Below, piece after piece: positions 46,647-55,394 of a stretch of DNA of 64,000 nucleotides. A program made the position numbers and the translations under genes. This DNA is from CAZJOD01 sp964547525 (GTDB taxonomy: Bacteria; Bacillota; Clostridia; JAAYHZ01), in assembly GCA_964547525.1 (NCBI GenBank), contig CAZJOD010000002.1, forward strand, positions 1 to 64,000. The letters are read 5' to 3'. How positions within the stretch are numbered: position 1 is the stretch's first letter; every line of letters begins with the position of its first letter. The notes below the pieces were generated by a model that saw only the letters and a list, made by a program, of their open reading frames with translations, did not search any database and had not been told where the DNA came from.

Positions 46647-48200
46647 ATGAAGATAGTCACACCTGAACAAATGAGCCGGTTGGATCGTTATATTATAGAA
46701 AATTTAAAGATACCCGGTATAGTTTTAATGGAAAACGCCGCTTTAGCCGTAGCAAATAAAGCTTTGGATATGTTATCCCAAAAAACCGACACATATGTCG
46801 TGGTTTTTTGTGGTATTGGAAATAATGGTGGAGACGGATTTGCGGTAGCAAGAATACTTGAAAATAACGGTGTTAAAACAACTACCTATGTATTTGGAAA
46901 TACAGCTTCAATTAAGGGTGATGCAAAAACAAATTATGATATAAATATAAACATGAAATTGGATATCAAGCAGTACAGTGTTGATATAAAAGAACAGTGT
47001 GTTAAAGCTGTTAAAAATTCCGATTTGACTGTTGACGCTTTGTTAGGGACCGGATTTAATGGTCCTTTAAGGAACGGAATTGCAGATGCGATTTCTATAA
47101 TAAACACATATTCAAAAATGATTTTAAGTATAGATATACCGTCCGGTGTAAACGGAGCCGACGGAAGTGTTCCTCAAGATGCGGTAAGAGCCCATGAAAC
47201 CGTGACGTTTTGTCTTCCTAAGATAGGATTGTGTGTGTACCCGGGACATGAATATGCGGGTAGAATCACTGTAGCAAATATTCAAATACCTAAAAATGTT
47301 GTCGAAGAACAAAATTACACCGTTCGTACCATAGACCTGCGGGAAGTTAAAGCCATGCTGCCCCGTAGACGGCCTGACGGTAATAAAGGTGATTACGGCA
47401 GAGTAATGGTAATAGGTGGTCAAAAGGGTATGACCGGCGCTGTGATTTTAGCCGCGAAAGCCGCTTACAGAACCGGAAGCGGTTTAGTGTATATTAAAAC
47501 CTCTGAAGCCGACTCGCATATATATGAGACTACAGTAATAGAAGCGGTAAAGATTATTTTTGAAGATAATAAACCTGTTCATGATCAACCGGAGCACATA
47601 ATACAATTGATAAATATGCAAGATTGTTTTGTAATAGGTCCGGGGATGGGTAAAAGCTTACTCACACTGAAAACATTGGAATATTTCCTATCACTGGAAG
47701 GTAAAAATATAGTGTTGGATGCGGACGCTTTAAATGTTTTGGAGGGTAGAATCGATCTATTAAAAAACGCATGTTGTAATGTGGCGGTTACACCTCATCC
47801 CGGTGAAATGAGTCGTTTGTGTGGTATAAGTATCGAAGACATACAAAAAGACAGATTGGCGGTGGCAAAGCAATTCTCGGAGCATACGGGCGTTATTACC
47901 GTCTTAAAAGGTGCTGCAACCATTGTGACCGACCCCGGTGGAAGTGTTTTGATTAATACTACGGGATGCGGAGGAATGTCAACCGCAGGAAGCGGAGATG
48001 TACTGGCGGGTATGATAGGATCGTTGTCCGGCCAAGGAGTTGATTTGATCAAGGCCTGTACCTTGGGGGTTTATCTTCATGGATTGGCCGGGGAATATGC
48101 CGGGAAAAAATATACTGAATACGGAATGACAGCTTCGGATATAATAGAAATGATACCTGCGGCATATATGGAGATTGGTAATAATTACTGCGAGTTGTAA
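46647..48200 (+). CDS. nnr: Bifunctional NAD(P)HX epimerase/dehydratase
   Basis: Repairs hydrated NADH and NADPH. The 517-residue protein fuses an N-terminal YjeF epimerase domain (MKIVTPEQMSRLDRYIIENLKIPGIVLMENAA; VFCGIGNNGGDGFAVAR near residue 55) with a C-terminal carbohydrate-kinase-like dehydratase domain. The latter shows GDYGRVMVIGGQKGMTGAVILA, VTPHPGEMSRL and the active-site block NTTGCGGMSTAGSGDVLAGMI. The ATG at 46647 has GGAG 6 nt upstream; an ATG four codons earlier does not. mazEF follows, a common clostridial neighbour. Confidence 0.95.
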   Translation: MKIVTPEQMSRLDRYIIENLKIPGIVLMENAALAVANKALDMLSQKTDTYVVVFCGIGNNGGDGFAVARILENNGVKTTTYVFGNTASIKGDAKTNYDININMKLDIKQYSVDIKEQCVKAVKNSDLTVDALLGTGFNGPLRNGIADAISIINTYSKMILSIDIPSGVNGADGSVPQDAVRAHETVTFCLPKIGLCVYPGHEYAGRITVANIQIPKNVVEEQNYTVRTIDLREVKAMLPRRRPDGNKGDYGRVMVIGGQKGMTGAVILAAKAAYRTGSGLVYIKTSEADSHIYETTVIEAVKIIFEDNKPVHDQPEHIIQLINMQDCFVIGPGMGKSLLTLKTLEYFLSLEGKNIVLDADALNVLEGRIDLLKNACCNVAVTPHPGEMSRLCGISIEDIQKDRLAVAKQFSEHTGVITVLKGAATIVTDPGGSVLINTTGCGGMSTAGSGDVLAGMIGSLSGQGVDLIKACTLGVYLHGLAGEYAGKKYTEYGMTASDIIEMIPAAYMEIGNNYCEL

Positions 48201-48212
48201 CACTTTTTTTAT

Positions 48213-48241
48213 TTGACTAAAGGTCCGTAACAAATTATAAT
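48213..48241 (+). promoter_or_regulatory. Promoter of mazEF
   Basis: TTGACT at 48213-48218 and TATAAT at 48236-48241, spacer 17 bp. The leader of about 125 nt holds two perfect-arm hairpins. Confidence 0.75.
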
Positions 48242-48244
48242 GAT

Positions 48245-48277
48245 ATATATAACATGGGTAAGAATCCTGTTATATAT
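48245..48277. repeat. First inverted repeat in the mazEF leader
   Basis: ATATATAACA (48245-48254) and TGTTATATAT (48268-48277) form perfect 10-bp arms around a 13-nt loop, immediately after the -10 element. It may be an operator or a leader RNA hairpin. Confidence 0.6.
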
Positions 48278-48293
48278 TTAAAGGTGAAGTCAT

Positions 48294-48327
48294 AATATTC
48301 GACATATATATAGATTAGACGAATATT
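48294..48327. repeat. Second inverted repeat in the mazEF leader
   Basis: AATATTCG (48294-48301) and CGAATATT (48320-48327) form perfect 8-bp arms around an 18-nt AT-rich loop, extendable by two pairs with one G-U. It lies 45 bp before the antitoxin start codon. Confidence 0.6.
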
Positions 48328-48371
48328 GTCATCGGTATTGAATTGATTTTATAATTGAAAGAGGGATCAGA

Positions 48372-48659
48372 ATGTCTAAGACAAAGAGAATTAATATATC
48401 ATTGCCTGAAGATATGCTAAAGGAAATTGATAATGCCGTGCAAAACGCAAAAACCGGCAGAAGTCGTTTCTTTAGGCAAGCGGTAAGGTATTATTTGACT
48501 AAAGGTTACATCCATAACTTGCGGGGGCAGATGGTAAAGGGCTATGGTGAAATGGGTAACATTAATCTTGATATTGCCGAAAATTGGTTATGTGCCGATA
48601 ACGCTCAAGCCGAGAGGTCGGAAATGCTTTTAAGGGAGATGGAGATGAGTGATAATTAA
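48372..48659 (+). CDS. MazE-like ribbon-helix-helix antitoxin
   Basis: A 95-residue protein with an N-terminal ribbon-helix-helix DNA-binding region ([22 protein letters not shown], then [13 protein letters not shown]) and an acidic C-terminal tail that would wrap the toxin. This is the NdoAI/EndoAI type paired with MazF in Firmicutes. ATG with AGAGGGAT upstream. It overlaps the toxin gene by 11 bases, as expected for coupled synthesis. Confidence 0.9.
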   Translation: MSKTKRINISLPEDMLKEIDNAVQNAKTGRSRFFRQAVRYYLTKGYIHNLRGQMVKGYGEMGNINLDIAENWLCADNAQAERSEMLLREMEMSDN

Positions 48660-48999
48660 ACGGGGAGATGTCTATTACGCCGATCTTAGCCCTGTTATAG
48701 GTTCTGAACAAGGAGGCGTTAGACCTGTATTGATAATTCAAAATGATGTAGGTAATAAATACAGTCCGACTGTGATCGTCGCAGCGATTACATCAAGAAT
48801 AAACAAGGCGAAAATGCCTACACATTTTGAATTATCCACCAAAGAAATAGGACTTAGCAAGGATTCGGTAGTTCTACTTGAACAAGTAAGAACCATTGAC
48901 AAAAGGAGACTAAGAGAAAAAATAGGACAAATAAGTGAAAATAACATGTATAAAATTAATCAGGCGTTGATGATAAGTCTGGGACTTGTAGATATATAG
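48649..48999 (+). CDS. mazF: MazF/PemK-type endoribonuclease toxin
   Basis: mRNA interferase that would cleave at short single-stranded sequence motifs. The 116-residue protein is the EndoA (NdoA) type: it starts [33 protein letters not shown] and contains [19 protein letters not shown] and [19 protein letters not shown]. The catalytic arginine (GGVRPVL) and threonine (AITSRI) are present, so it looks active. GTG start with GGGAGATGGAG upstream, inside the antitoxin gene. Confidence 0.94.
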   Translation: MIIKRGDVYYADLSPVIGSEQGGVRPVLIIQNDVGNKYSPTVIVAAITSRINKAKMPTHFELSTKEIGLSKDSVVLLEQVRTIDKRRLREKIGQISENNMYKINQALMISLGLVDI

Positions 49000-49171
49000 T
49001 ACATACAAAGTTTGCAAGACTGCTTTAAAATATCCGCTTGATAACCGGTATCAGTGTACCGTAAAACCGGGGAGATTACCGCTCCGATGTTTTATTTAAT
49101 ATAGAGGCAAAAAGCAGGTATCGTTTTTCCCAATTGGAAGAACAAGTAATTTTTTTATTTAGGGGGTCAAA

Positions 49172-49804
49172 ATGTATTTCAAGAAAGAGAAAACTAAGAA
49201 AAACATCATTGCTTTGACAGCGGTATTGTGTGCGTTTATAGTATTTGGTTCGTTGGTCAGTGCAACTACACCGAACAATATTATCGTCGCAAGTGTTAAC
49301 TACGTGGATCAGAAAATTGATCAACTCACACAAAAGATAAATCAATTGGAGGCTAGAATCGGATCATCTTCCGGAACAAGTACCGGTGGTTCATATAATC
49401 CTACAAATCCCACTATGCCGTCAAATGCCGTAGAAAGATTGGACAAGCTGGAAAAAGCCGTTGATCTTCTGAAAAACAGATTAAATAATCATGATCTCTT
49501 AATGGTTAACCTTTCTGAGGCAAGCCAATATAAGGTTATTGTTTTGGAAAAAGGTCAAAAGCTTATGGCCGGAGGTGTTGTGGAGTTGATTGTAAGAAGT
49601 GGTATATGTACGGCCATACAAGGTGATAATGGTGACGGTATTGCAGATATGACATCAGGTGACGGAAAAGATTATTATACAGGTGACAAATTACCTATAA
49701 ACCATTACCTTCTAATTTCAAGAGGTGACGGTAGAGGCGTTACAGCTGTAAGTGATGCCGTTTATTTGATGGTAAAAGGATCATACAGCATATATCTACC
49801 GTAA
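49172..49804 (+). CDS. Exported or anchored coiled-coil protein, unknown function
   Basis: A 210-residue protein not recognised as a named family. A basic N-terminus is followed by one hydrophobic segment (IIALTAVLCAFIVFGSLVSA, residues about 12-31), then a short coiled coil (YVDQKIDQLTQKINQLEARI) and a serine/threonine/glycine/proline linker. A second coiled coil (VERLDKLEKAVDLLKNRL) precedes a beta-rich C-terminal domain ending at the last residue. It is probably tethered outside the cell. ATG with AGGGGGTC upstream. Single gene with its own terminator. Confidence 0.7.
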   Translation: MYFKKEKTKKNIIALTAVLCAFIVFGSLVSATTPNNIIVASVNYVDQKIDQLTQKINQLEARIGSSSGTSTGGSYNPTNPTMPSNAVERLDKLEKAVDLLKNRLNNHDLLMVNLSEASQYKVIVLEKGQKLMAGGVVELIVRSGICTAIQGDNGDGIADMTSGDGKDYYTGDKLPINHYLLISRGDGRGVTAVSDAVYLMVKGSYSIYLP

Positions 49805-49952
49805 AATATCGGGTTAAGAGCACACTTTAGTTTAAATAAATTTAAATATCTTTGTTATAGGGAAAAATTACCGTTTTATAAGCGATTAAGATATTAAAAG
49901 CCATATATTTAACCAATTTCGGGATAAAATTTTTAAAGTAAATGGACGGTTA

Positions 49953-49979
49953 TAGGGAGCATAAAATGTTCCCTTTTTT
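49953..49979 (+). terminator. Terminator for the coiled-coil protein gene
   Basis: GGGAGCAT (49955-49962) pairs with ATGTTCCC (one G-U) around AAA, followed by TTTTTT. It faces the minus-strand terminator at 49984-50006. Confidence 0.75.
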
Positions 49980-49983
49980 GCGC

Positions 49984-50006
49984 AAAAAAAAGGGGTGTGA
50001 ACCCCT
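49984..50006 (-). terminator. Terminator for the zinc-ribbon gene (minus strand)
   Basis: AGGGGT (49991-49996) and ACCCCT (50001-50006) form a stem with a GTGA loop; on the minus strand it is followed by a run of seven or more T. About 95 bp after the minus-strand gene end. Confidence 0.75.
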
Positions 50007-50099
50007 CGTTTAACTATAGTTGCCTATTTGTTAAGTCACACTTGACAAATTATAATTAAACTGCAGACTGTAGTCCTTAAGCTTAATTATGTATGTCAA

Positions 50100-50570
50100 T
50101 TAAAGCTTTGTTCCGCAGCTAATGCAAAATGCGGAATCGGAAGGTGATTCGGTGTTACATGCCGGACAAACTTTTGTGCCGGCTTCACCTTGAGGTGCTT
50201 GAGGAGCAGCCACTGTAAACTTATGGCCGCATTTCGGACAGAATTGAACATCTCTCAAAGATTCTGTACCGCAATCAGGACATTTTTTGATATTTTTTAT
50301 TTCTAAAATTTGTTCTTTGAATACGGCGATTGCATCTTCAGCCATTTTAATAATTTGACAGTTATCAGCAAACAAATCGTCTATTTCACCGCTTTGTTTA
50401 TAAAGGTCGTAAACCTTCATCCCCAAATTAGTGTAAGCTTGTTGAATTTTTTTAGTTTCATCCGCAATCGATTTGTTTAATTTTGCGACTGCAGCCAATT
50501 CATCAGTCTTGCTTTTTACGCCTTGTGCCGCTTCTCCCACTTTCTTACCAAGGTTTTGAAAAAATGACAT
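50100..50570 (-). CDS. Double zinc-ribbon protein with coiled-coil N-terminus
   Basis: A 156-residue cytoplasmic-looking protein. Residues about 1-90 are helical and charged. Two zinc ribbons follow: CPDCGTESLRDVQFCPKCG and CPACNTESPSDSAFCISCG (each CxxC-x11-CxxC), the second ending at the C-terminus. This resembles the zinc_ribbon_2/DUF-type adaptor proteins common in clostridia; function unknown. ATG at 50570 with GGAGGAAA upstream. A small membrane-protein gene lies just upstream on the same strand, so they are probably one operon. Confidence 0.8.
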   Translation of the reverse strand: MSFFQNLGKKVGEAAQGVKSKTDELAAVAKLNKSIADETKKIQQAYTNLGMKVYDLYKQSGEIDDLFADNCQIIKMAEDAIAVFKEQILEIKNIKKCPDCGTESLRDVQFCPKCGHKFTVAAPQAPQGEAGTKVCPACNTESPSDSAFCISCGTKL

Positions 50571-50595
50571 TTCTATTTCCTCCGTTCTATATTTA

Positions 50596-50970
50596 TTAGC
50601 TGTTAAGCTTTATCTCTCCGATTTTTCTAAATACAATATAACCTAAAAATGCAAATAACAATAATGCAACCAGATTGGACCAGTTGAAAAAGAATAACAA
50701 GGAAACGAGTCTGGTAAAAGCAAATCCCCATAATCCTATAAGAAGGTATGTGTTAAGGTAATTTACATAGCATAACAATAGCGAAAACAGGAATAAGTAA
50801 TAAACTAATGCATATATAAACCCGCCTAAAGATATTGTGAAGGCATAAAGCAACAAAACCACTAAAGATACTCCCATGACATATACACTGTAATTATTAA
50901 TTTTTGATACCCATGGAATACTTAACAATAATTCTTTTAAATCGGAACCGATTCTTTTATAGTAATCCAT
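50596..50970 (-). CDS. Small polytopic membrane protein, unknown
   Basis: A 124-residue protein with about four hydrophobic segments (INNYSVYVMGVSLVVLLLYAF, IYALVYYLFLFSLLLCYV, TYLLIGLWGFAFTRLV, LVALLLFAFLGYIVF) and a short charged N-terminus. No family recognised. The ATG at 50970 has AGGAGGAG 10 nt upstream; the longer open frame to 51051 crosses that site and the divergent promoter region. Its stop is 25 bp from the zinc-ribbon gene start. Confidence 0.65.
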   Translation of the reverse strand: MDYYKRIGSDLKELLLSIPWVSKINNYSVYVMGVSLVVLLLYAFTISLGGFIYALVYYLFLFSLLLCYVNYLNTYLLIGLWGFAFTRLVSLLFFFNWSNLVALLLFAFLGYIVFRKIGEIKLNS

Positions 50971-51065
50971 AATTAACACTCCTCCTGTAAAATATAATCC
51001 GATATGTTTATTATATGCCATAAAATTTTGTAATTCAATATATATTACCATGTTTTTTTAATTAT

Positions 51066-51094
51066 TTAACATTCCTTTTTATGTATGATATAAT
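51066..51094 (+). promoter_or_regulatory. Promoter of the 51125 gene and birA
   Basis: TTAACA at 51066-51071 and TATAAT at 51089-51094, spacer 17 bp, 30 bp before the ATG. Confidence 0.65.
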
Positions 51095-51124
51095 TGTATT
51101 TATTCATGAACAGAGGTGTAAAAG

Positions 51125-51748
51125 ATGGCTGAAGTTTATAAACACGTTCCTAAAACAAATTTGGAGGATATAGTGCAGTGTGGATTGAAATTAACTCAAT
51201 GGGGGCTGATAACGTGCAAAATAGCGGGTTTTGAGACTCGGTTCATCCCGGCGTATTTGAATCCGAAGGACGATGACAGTTTTTACGGGCGAGAAGATTA
51301 TACCTGTTTGAGAATACAAATACCCAATGATTACTGTAAAATAGGAAATTATTTCCTGTATAATGACCAAAATGAATTACTTAACGACTTGTTTGTACAA
51401 TCTATAATACCGGTGCAAAAATATATATTTGGAAACTACAGAAAACCTATTTGTTTGATAAGCAGAACTGTTCAGGGAGAAGAAATAAGTATCACTGATA
51501 AAGTAAGGGATTATCCTATTTTAGTGGACAATTCGGTGGAACTGTACTTAAACAACTTGATTGCCGATAAATCCGAAGAAGATATGTCTTGGCTTGACGC
51601 GGTATTGTACGCATATTATAGTGACTTGGCCGACAAAGGTATAATTGTGAAAGTGGAATGTGAAGCATTGGGAATAAGTGTCTTTATAAATAAAGATAAA
51701 AAAATGGTTACATTAAAAATACCGGCTATGGAGGAATTGAGATTCTAA
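51125..51748 (+). CDS. Conserved-looking protein of unknown function
   Basis: A 207-residue soluble protein with no signal peptide or membrane span and no motif I recognise. Aromatic-rich stretches (YIFGNYRKPICLISRTV) and acidic patches suggest a compact globular alpha/beta protein. It is 3 bp from birA and shares its promoter, so a connection to biotin or acyl-CoA metabolism is possible but unsupported. ATG with AGAGGTG upstream. Confidence 0.7.
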   Translation: MAEVYKHVPKTNLEDIVQCGLKLTQWGLITCKIAGFETRFIPAYLNPKDDDSFYGREDYTCLRIQIPNDYCKIGNYFLYNDQNELLNDLFVQSIIPVQKYIFGNYRKPICLISRTVQGEEISITDKVRDYPILVDNSVELYLNNLIADKSEEDMSWLDAVLYAYYSDLADKGIIVKVECEALGISVFINKDKKMVTLKIPAMEELRF

Positions 51749-51751
51749 TCG

Positions 51752-52732
51752 ATGAAAAATGAAAAAAATAATATAAAGGCAATGATTTTGGATTTATTGG
51801 AAAACCATACTGAAGGTTATTTGTCAGGGGAATATATAGGTCAAGAACTCGGTGTTTCAAGAAGTGCCGTTTGGAAACATATTAAGGAGCTTAAAAGTAC
51901 CGGTTATACAATACAATCCGTGTCAAATAAAGGGTACCGGATGGTAAAGCAAAATTCCGTATACAGCAGATACGAAATATTGAAAAGGGTTGAAAATCAT
52001 ATAAATATAATCTTCCTAGATGAAATTGACTCAACAAACGAATATGCAAAAAGAATGGCTATGGAGAAAAGTTTTGAGGAAACTGCTATTATTGCTTTAT
52101 CTCAGATAAAAGGTAAAGGTCGCTTAGGTAGGAGATGGGAAGCTTCCACCGGATTAGGTATATGGATGTCGGTTTTATTGAAGCCACGGTTGTCGGCTGC
52201 GGATATGGGACTTGTCACTTTAGCTTGTGCGTGTGCTGTTTGTGAGACATTAAAAAATAAAGGTTTTGATGCAGGAATAAAATGGCCTAACGACATTTTA
52301 ATAAATGACAAGAAAGTTTGTGGTATTCTTACCGAAACCGGTTTTGAGGAAACCCGTATATGTTATGTTATACTGGGTATAGGACTAAATGTTTTACATT
52401 CTTCGGATGATTTTAGTAATGAAATCAGAGAAAAATCCACATCTCTTATGATAGAATGCGGATGTCGTATCTGTATGTCCGAAATAGCCGCAAATACTTT
52501 GGATAGAATATTAAAATATTACACTCTTTTATGTGAAGGGCAAAAAGATCAAATCATAAGTAGCTGGAAGAAATACTCTGTCACACTAGGGCGCAAAATA
52601 TTCACCACCGTGAACGGGGATAAGGATCTTGTTACGGCTTTAGATATAAGGTCGGACGGTGCGTTGAAGGTTAAAAGAGAAGACGGTAGCATAGATTATA
52701 TCGTATCCGGAGAGATACTTTTTAAGGCTTGA
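51752..52732 (+). CDS. birA: Biotin--protein ligase with repressor domain
   Basis: Attaches biotin to carboxylase carrier domains and, through its DNA-binding domain, can repress biotin genes. The 326-residue protein has an N-terminal winged helix (LSGEYIGQELGVSRSAVWKHIKELKSTGYTI, residues about 20-50), a central ligase domain with DEIDSTNEYAKRM, GKGRLGRRWEAS (biotinyl-AMP loop), WPNDILINDKKVCGILTE and GIGLNVLHS, and a small C-terminal SH3-like domain. It is the bifunctional type. ATG start; very short spacing from the preceding gene. Confidence 0.95.
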   Translation: MKNEKNNIKAMILDLLENHTEGYLSGEYIGQELGVSRSAVWKHIKELKSTGYTIQSVSNKGYRMVKQNSVYSRYEILKRVENHINIIFLDEIDSTNEYAKRMAMEKSFEETAIIALSQIKGKGRLGRRWEASTGLGIWMSVLLKPRLSAADMGLVTLACACAVCETLKNKGFDAGIKWPNDILINDKKVCGILTETGFEETRICYVILGIGLNVLHSSDDFSNEIREKSTSLMIECGCRICMSEIAANTLDRILKYYTLLCEGQKDQIISSWKKYSVTLGRKIFTTVNGDKDLVTALDIRSDGALKVKREDGSIDYIVSGEILFKA

Positions 52733-52769
52733 CATAACGATTACTGTATTTGGACAGTCAAATTACTTT

Positions 52770-52799
52770 TGCACAGCTTATCGGGGTTGTGCTATAATA
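52770..52799 (+). promoter_or_regulatory. Extended -10 promoter of the low-complexity gene
   Basis: TTGCAC at 52770-52775 and TATAAT at 52794-52799 with an 18-bp spacer and a TGC extension directly before the -10. Confidence 0.7.
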
Positions 52800-52825
52800 C
52801 ACATAATATGATTCGGGAGGAAAAT

Positions 52826-53170
52826 ATGCAAAACGTTGATTCCAATAAAAAAGAAGAAAATAGAAGTGGAAATAATAGAATTAATAACCGTAATAATAGA
52901 AATCATAATAATAGAAGACAAGAAAACAGAGGACAGAACAAACAAGAAAACAAAGAACTAAATAAAGAACAAAACAAACAAGAGAATAAACAAAAGGCTG
53001 CACCTTTTAATAAACCCGGAAAACCTAAACCGCCCAGAAGGGATAAATTCCCCAAATATAACAGGAAGGTTATGCCAGGGGAGACCATTGAAGATATCAC
53101 AAAAGATATCCAACGTATAGAAAAAGAAATTGAATTAGAAATTGAGGAAATATCCAATCAGGTTTTATAA
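52826..53170 (+). CDS. Asn/Lys/Gln/Arg-rich low-complexity protein
   Basis: A 114-residue, very hydrophilic protein. Residues about 8-60 are almost entirely asparagine, arginine, lysine, glutamine and glutamate (NNRINNRNNRNHNNRRQENR and QNKQENKELNKEQNKQENKQ). A proline/lysine segment with PGKPKPPRRDKFPKYNRK follows, then an acidic helical tail (IQRIEKEIELEIEEISNQ). It has no membrane span. It may be an RNA-binding or disordered scaffold protein; I know no named family. The ATG at 52826 follows GGGAGG; earlier in-frame codons overlap the promoter. Confidence 0.65.
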   Translation: MQNVDSNKKEENRSGNNRINNRNNRNHNNRRQENRGQNKQENKELNKEQNKQENKQKAAPFNKPGKPKPPRRDKFPKYNRKVMPGETIEDITKDIQRIEKEIELEIEEISNQVL

Positions 53171-53182
53171 GGTGGATTATTT

Positions 53183-53344
53183 ATGATTTTAGCTTTTGGC
53201 CTACCAAATACCAATACGATTTTTACATTGCGTAAAAACAACAACCTTTTGCATAAACGGCGCATCGCTATCGTTAAAAAACGTGTTTGGGATGAATACG
53301 GTATGTTTTATATATCAATTTATAATATGAAAAATAATGAGTGA
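53183..53344 (+). CDS. Possible 53-residue basic peptide upstream of the decarboxylase
   Basis: An open frame from ATG at 53183 with AAGGTGG at 53169-53175, ending at a TGA that overlaps the decarboxylase start by 8 bases. It encodes a basic peptide (LRKNNNLLHKRRIAIVKKRVW). Placement, binding site and overlap argue for translational coupling. Short length and lack of a known family argue for caution. Confidence 0.35.
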   Translation: MILAFGLPNTNTIFTLRKNNNLLHKRRIAIVKKRVWDEYGMFYISIYNMKNNE

Positions 53345-54758
53345 CATTTTAAAAAATTTACATGTTTACAATGCCGTTTTAGACTATGCCCAATCCGATC
53401 CGGTTATTTTTCATATGCCCGGTCATAAAGCGGGAAGCGGGATACCGGAAGAATTACGAAAATTTTTATTAAAGTTCGATGTAACCGAGATACCGGAAAT
53501 GGACAATCTGTATAAACCCGAAGGTATATTGAAAAAAGCGATGAAAGCTTGTGCAGATTACTTCGATGTAAAAAGAACATTGTTTTCCGTTAATGGATCC
53601 ACCGCATGTATTCATGCGGCTTTACAAACGGTTATAGAAGACAGGGGCGGGTTGATAATGGCAAGAGATTGTCATAAATCGGTTTATAACAAGGTGATTA
53701 TGAGCAACTATACACCTTATTATATTCCCGTTGAGTTCGATGGAAAAATGAGGATGCCTTCTGTTCCCGATTCCGATAAAGTAGGAGAGATCATGGACGA
53801 AACAGCAGTCAGGACTGTGATTATAACTCATCCGAATTATTACGGAATGTGCTGTGATGTAACGTCAATAGCTGAAACTGTTCATAATAAAGGCGGTATT
53901 TTAATAGTTGACGAAGCACACGGAGCTCATTTTAAATTCTCGGATTCTCTGCCCGGATCGGCTATTGACTGTGGAGCCGATATAGTAATACAAAGCGCAC
54001 ACAAAACGTTACCGGTCATAAATCAAGGGGCGTATTTACATGTATGTAGCGATAGAGTCGATATTGAAAAATTAAATTATACTCTTTCTATGATTCAAAC
54101 ATCCAGTCCGTCATACATTATAATGTGCCTGCTGGAATTTGCAGCAACATATTTGCATGAATATGGAAATATATTATATAATGAATTAAATCGAAAAATA
54201 AATACTTTATGTGAAACATTACAGGAGTCTTCCGATATAAGAATAAAAACCGGCCTTTGTAAAAATGCTATTGAAAAAGACGGAACCAGAATTATAATTG
54301 ATGCTTGTAAAGCGGGTTTCACGGGTTTTGAACTTGAAAAATATCTCAAACAGAGTTATAATATAAATATAGAAGCGGCCGATTTGTTCAATGTACTGCT
54401 TATCGCTACTATAAGTGACCCGAATAATTATTATCATTGTTTATATAAAGCATTGAAAGGAAACGCTAAATTCGGATTTGACAACAGTTATGCCGGATTT
54501 GATCCGAAATGCGATTTGCCTGAACGGCAAATGTTGCCGTGTGAAGCGGTTAAGAGGAATAAAATGACGGTACCTCTTGATAAAGCAATAGGGTATGTGG
54601 TAATAAAATCTGTTATTCCTTATCCGCCCGGAGTTCCTCTTATAGTACCCGGAGAAATTGTCACAGAACGCGTTTTAAATGAGATTAGGGCTGTAATAAA
54701 ATGCGGTGGTTTCATTGAAGGCTTAACAGACAAATTGTATATGGAAGTGGTAAAATAA
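53337..54758 (+). CDS. Orn/Lys/Arg decarboxylase family PLP enzyme
   Basis: A 473-residue PLP-dependent enzyme of the major Orn/Lys/Arg decarboxylase fold, short type. The N-terminal FHMPGHKAG motif, the PLP region VDEAHGAH (residues 191-198) and the Schiff-base lysine in SAHKTLP (Lys223) are present. The C-terminal domain has YPPGVPLIVPGE. Clostridial genomes usually have this gene directly before tmk, as here. Which amino acid it uses is undetermined. ATG start; the binding site is poor, so it may depend on coupling to the preceding small frame. Confidence 0.88.
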   Translation: MSDILKNLHVYNAVLDYAQSDPVIFHMPGHKAGSGIPEELRKFLLKFDVTEIPEMDNLYKPEGILKKAMKACADYFDVKRTLFSVNGSTACIHAALQTVIEDRGGLIMARDCHKSVYNKVIMSNYTPYYIPVEFDGKMRMPSVPDSDKVGEIMDETAVRTVIITHPNYYGMCCDVTSIAETVHNKGGILIVDEAHGAHFKFSDSLPGSAIDCGADIVIQSAHKTLPVINQGAYLHVCSDRVDIEKLNYTLSMIQTSSPSYIIMCLLEFAATYLHEYGNILYNELNRKINTLCETLQESSDIRIKTGLCKNAIEKDGTRIIIDACKAGFTGFELEKYLKQSYNINIEAADLFNVLLIATISDPNNYYHCLYKALKGNAKFGFDNSYAGFDPKCDLPERQMLPCEAVKRNKMTVPLDKAIGYVVIKSVIPYPPGVPLIVPGEIVTERVLNEIRAVIKCGGFIEGLTDKLYMEVVK

Positions 54759-55394
54759 ATGATAAAAAAAGGTTTGTTTATTGTCGTAGAAGGTATAGAC
54801 GGTAGCGGTAAGACCACACAAATAAAGAATTTATATGAGTATTTAACATCAAAGGGTATACCTACAACTGTAACCAGAGAACCGGGAGGTACGGTCATAG
54901 GTGAAAAAATACGAGACATAGTTTTGGATAAAGCTCATAAAAATATGGATGCGATTACAGAAATGCTTCTTATTGCGGCGTCCAGAGCACAACATGTGGT
55001 GGAGTTTATAAGTGCAAAGCAAAAGGCGGGTGTTACCGTCATATGTGACAGGTATGTACTGTCTAGTTATGTGTATCAAGGTGTAGCAAGAGGAATAGAG
55101 TTGGAAACAGTAAAAAAGGTAAACGAATACGCCATGAGCGGTGTGATACCGGACATAACTTTCTTTATTAACATAGATAACGAAGAATCGGTTAAAAGAA
55201 GATCGGAAAGACAAGTAAACGATCGTATAGAAAATGAGGATAACTCGTTCCATATAAAAGTGTGTAACGGATACAGAGAAATGGTCAAGCATTTGGATAA
55301 TGTGGAGATAATTGACGGAATGCAAAAAGTTGAAAACGTGACTTTGGATATTGTAACTCATATAAATAAACTTATAAGGAGGCTCGACATATGA
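54759..55394 (+). CDS. tmk: Thymidylate kinase
   Basis: Phosphorylates dTMP to dTDP. The 211-residue protein has the P-loop EGIDGSGKTTQ (residues about 10-20), the TREPGGT motif, the CDRYVLSSYVYQG block and a lid region. It begins one base after the decarboxylase stop and overlaps darA by 4 bases, so this is an operon with coupled translation. Confidence 0.96.
   Translation: MIKKGLFIVVEGIDGSGKTTQIKNLYEYLTSKGIPTTVTREPGGTVIGEKIRDIVLDKAHKNMDAITEMLLIAASRAQHVVEFISAKQKAGVTVICDRYVLSSYVYQGVARGIELETVKKVNEYAMSGVIPDITFFINIDNEESVKRRSERQVNDRIENEDNSFHIKVCNGYREMVKHLDNVEIIDGMQKVENVTLDIVTHINKLIRRLDI

Noticed and set aside
52850..53000. Nucleotide tandem repeat in the Asn/Lys/Gln-rich gene
   Set aside because: The repetitiveness is in codon composition (aat, aac, aaa, caa, gaa), not in a fixed repeat unit; it lies in a frame with promoter and binding site.
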